From assembly GCA_944363555.1 (NCBI GenBank), contig CALVUL010000073.1, forward strand, positions 1-45,343: 45,343 bases of DNA. The letters run 5' to 3'. The stretch is from an uncultured Clostridia bacterium (lineage in GTDB: Bacteria; Bacillota; Clostridia; Christensenellales; Borkfalkiaceae). The position numbers and the translations under genes are program-made. Each line of letters begins with the position of its first letter. Within the stretch, counting starts at the first letter, position 1. Of this stretch, positions 44,208 to 45,343 are shown piece by piece. The notes beneath the pieces are model-generated. The model was not told where the DNA came from and ran no database searches. It was given only the letters and a program-made list of their open reading frames with translations.

Positions 44208-45343
44208 TCAATCGGCAAAATTTTCGGAAGATTTTTTCCTTTTGACGACAAGCAGCGCCGCTCCCGCGAACGCGGTAACCGCCTGCGAAACAGGGTTCGC
44301 CCACCATAATCCCGCAACGCCGGACCCGATGGGCAACAGCAGCGCGAGGACGACGAGCGCGGCGACCTCTCCGTACACGAGAACGTAAGCGAAAACATTG
44401 CTCTTGACGGAGTAAAAATACGCCGTGCACACGCGGTTGAACGCCGCGAACAGCACGCCCGCCCCGAACACGGGGAAGGCATCCGCCGCATACGCCGCGG
44501 CTTCTTCCCCCGCGCCGAACCATACGGGAAGGGCGTTCCTGCCCGCCATGAGCAGCGCGAAACAGACGGCGAACGCGCAGAACGCCGTTATAAACGCATA
44601 GCGCACGATCGATTTGCATTTTTCCGTTTCCCCCGCGCCGTAATAACGGCTGATCAGCGGCTGCGAACCGTCGCCGACGCCCTGTAGGATGAGCAGCATG
44701 GAAAAATACACATAGGCGATGACGGCGTATGCCGCGACGGCGGGATCGCCGCCGTAATCGTAAGCCAGCCTGTTCATCACCGCCACGCCGATATTGGGGC
44801 ACAGCGTTACGCCGAAGGGCGACAGCCCCACCTTGGCGATGCGCCCGAACGCGGCGAAGGAAAAGCGGGTTTTCGCCTTTTCGCGTTTCCTGCACAGAAG
44901 AAAGACCGCGCAGGGGATCACGGTAACCGCCTGCCCGATGACCGACGCGACCGCCGCCCCCGCAAGCCCCCATGCGAACGCTTCCACGAACAGCCAGTCG
45001 AGCACGATGTTGGTAACAAACCCCGCAACCATCGCCATCATGGCGAGAAACGCCTTGCCGTAATTGCGCAGGATCGGCACGAGCCCCGTGGAAAAAATCT
45101 GACACGCCGAGCCCGCGATCATGATCGTGAGATAAGTTTTCGCCCCTTCGTGCACCGCGCCGTGCGCGCCGAGCAGCGAAAGCAGCGGCGAGGAAAGGGG
45201 CAGGATCAGCGCCGCGACCAGTACCGACGCCGCCGCGAGAAAGAGCAGCGAATGGAGAAAATATTGTCTTTCGCCGGCTTTATCGTCCGTCCCCGTGCAA
45301 GTGGACATATAAACAGATCCGCCGGTGCCGATGCCCGTGCCGA
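44208..45343 (-). CDS. MATE-family multidrug/sodium antiporter, partial at the right edge
   Basis: About 377 residues are visible and the frame stays open to the window end, so the N-terminal part is missing. An internal ATG at 45308 is not the start: upstream codons read GTGIGTGGSVY, which continues the usual MATE glycine-rich helix. At least eight hydrophobic segments are visible. GLVPILRNYGKAFLAMMAMVAGFVTNIVLDWLFV and LILQGVGDGSQPLISRYYGAGETEKC match the two pseudo-symmetric MATE signature regions. Such transporters export drugs or metabolites using Na+ or H+ gradients; the substrate cannot be predicted. The C-terminus is basic. Confidence 0.92.
   Translation of the reverse strand, partial: GTGIGTGGSVYMSTCTGTDDKAGERQYFLHSLLFLAAASVLVAALILPLSSPLLSLLGAHGAVHEGAKTYLTIMIAGSACQIFSTGLVPILRNYGKAFLAMMAMVAGFVTNIVLDWLFVEAFAWGLAGAAVASVIGQAVTVIPCAVFLLCRKREKAKTRFSFAAFGRIAKVGLSPFGVTLCPNIGVAVMNRLAYDYGGDPAVAAYAVIAYVYFSMLLILQGVGDGSQPLISRYYGAGETEKCKSIVRYAFITAFCAFAVCFALLMAGRNALPVWFGAGEEAAAYAADAFPVFGAGVLFAAFNRVCTAYFYSVKSNVFAYVLVYGEVAALVVLALLLPIGSGVAGLWWANPVSQAVTAFAGAALLVVKRKKSSENFAD

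Noticed and set aside
1..45343. CRISPR arrays, tRNA or rRNA genes, insertion sequences, integrases or prophage genes
   Set aside because: None recognised on either strand; no regularly spaced repeats, CCA-ended cloverleafs or transposase motifs were seen.

Overview
The window looks like a chromosomal segment of an uncultured, fairly GC-rich member of the Clostridia (Bacillota). Supporting signs are RNase J, a CdaA-type diadenylate cyclase, YitT, NrdR, a trimeric [FeFe]-hydrogenase with NuoE/NuoF-like partners, Shine-Dalgarno starts nearly everywhere and sigma-A promoters with near-consensus -10 boxes. A finer placement (for example a Christensenellales-like gut lineage) is a guess from gene content. 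No rRNA, tRNA, CRISPR array, insertion sequence or prophage was recognised. The antisense open frames created by the high GC content were discarded.

Layout. 1-650: a gene start leaving the left edge and a 76-residue membrane protein. 647-3250: malic enzyme and aspartate kinase. 3265-8522 (minus): comEC, holA, cdaA, a 35-residue membrane protein, a DUF1015 gene and the aspartate kinase, closely packed. 8601-12292: a short beta-helix-like surface protein, a two-component system on the plus strand with a very strong terminator, and a YihY membrane protein; short TTGAA-type repeats link these intergenic regions. 12340-15751: L-rhamnose catabolism rhaB-rhaA-rhaD. 15982-21142: parE-parC-like topoisomerase genes and a HAD phosphatase. 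21281-24944: RNase J followed by a tRNA wobble-uridine methyltransferase/hydroxylase pair, overlapping by ATGA junctions. 25138-27402 (plus): serC-serA. 27492-28382: an unrecognised lipoprotein. 28497-32612: hydC-hydB-hydA, probably electron-bifurcating. 32749-33645: nrdR and a small DUF1294-like membrane protein. 33695-42492 (minus): eight tightly packed genes (aminotransferase, tyrS, yigZ, ilvE, recX, nnrDE, an orphan DNA methyltransferase, adenine deaminase) that appear to share one promoter. 42599-43136: an AT-rich islet with a 73-residue XRE repressor divergent from a tiny hydrophobic peptide. 43157-45343: YitT protein and a MATE transporter cut by the right edge.

How it fits together. 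The genes describe an anaerobic fermenter: rhamnose is split to dihydroxyacetone phosphate and lactaldehyde, malic enzyme links malate and pyruvate, the hydrogenase disposes of NADH and ferredoxin electrons as H2, and serine, aspartate-family and branched-chain amino-acid steps are present. The most unusual item is the XRE/tiny-peptide islet. One operator-like palindrome fills the spacer of the peptide promoter, a second overlaps the repressor promoter, and the peptide frame looks broken or shifted after 20 codons. Other points are a ComEC with a degenerate C-terminal domain, a CdaA operon with no cdaR in view, a short RhaB, a Ser-containing H-cluster motif in HydA and the methyltransferase embedded in a housekeeping operon.
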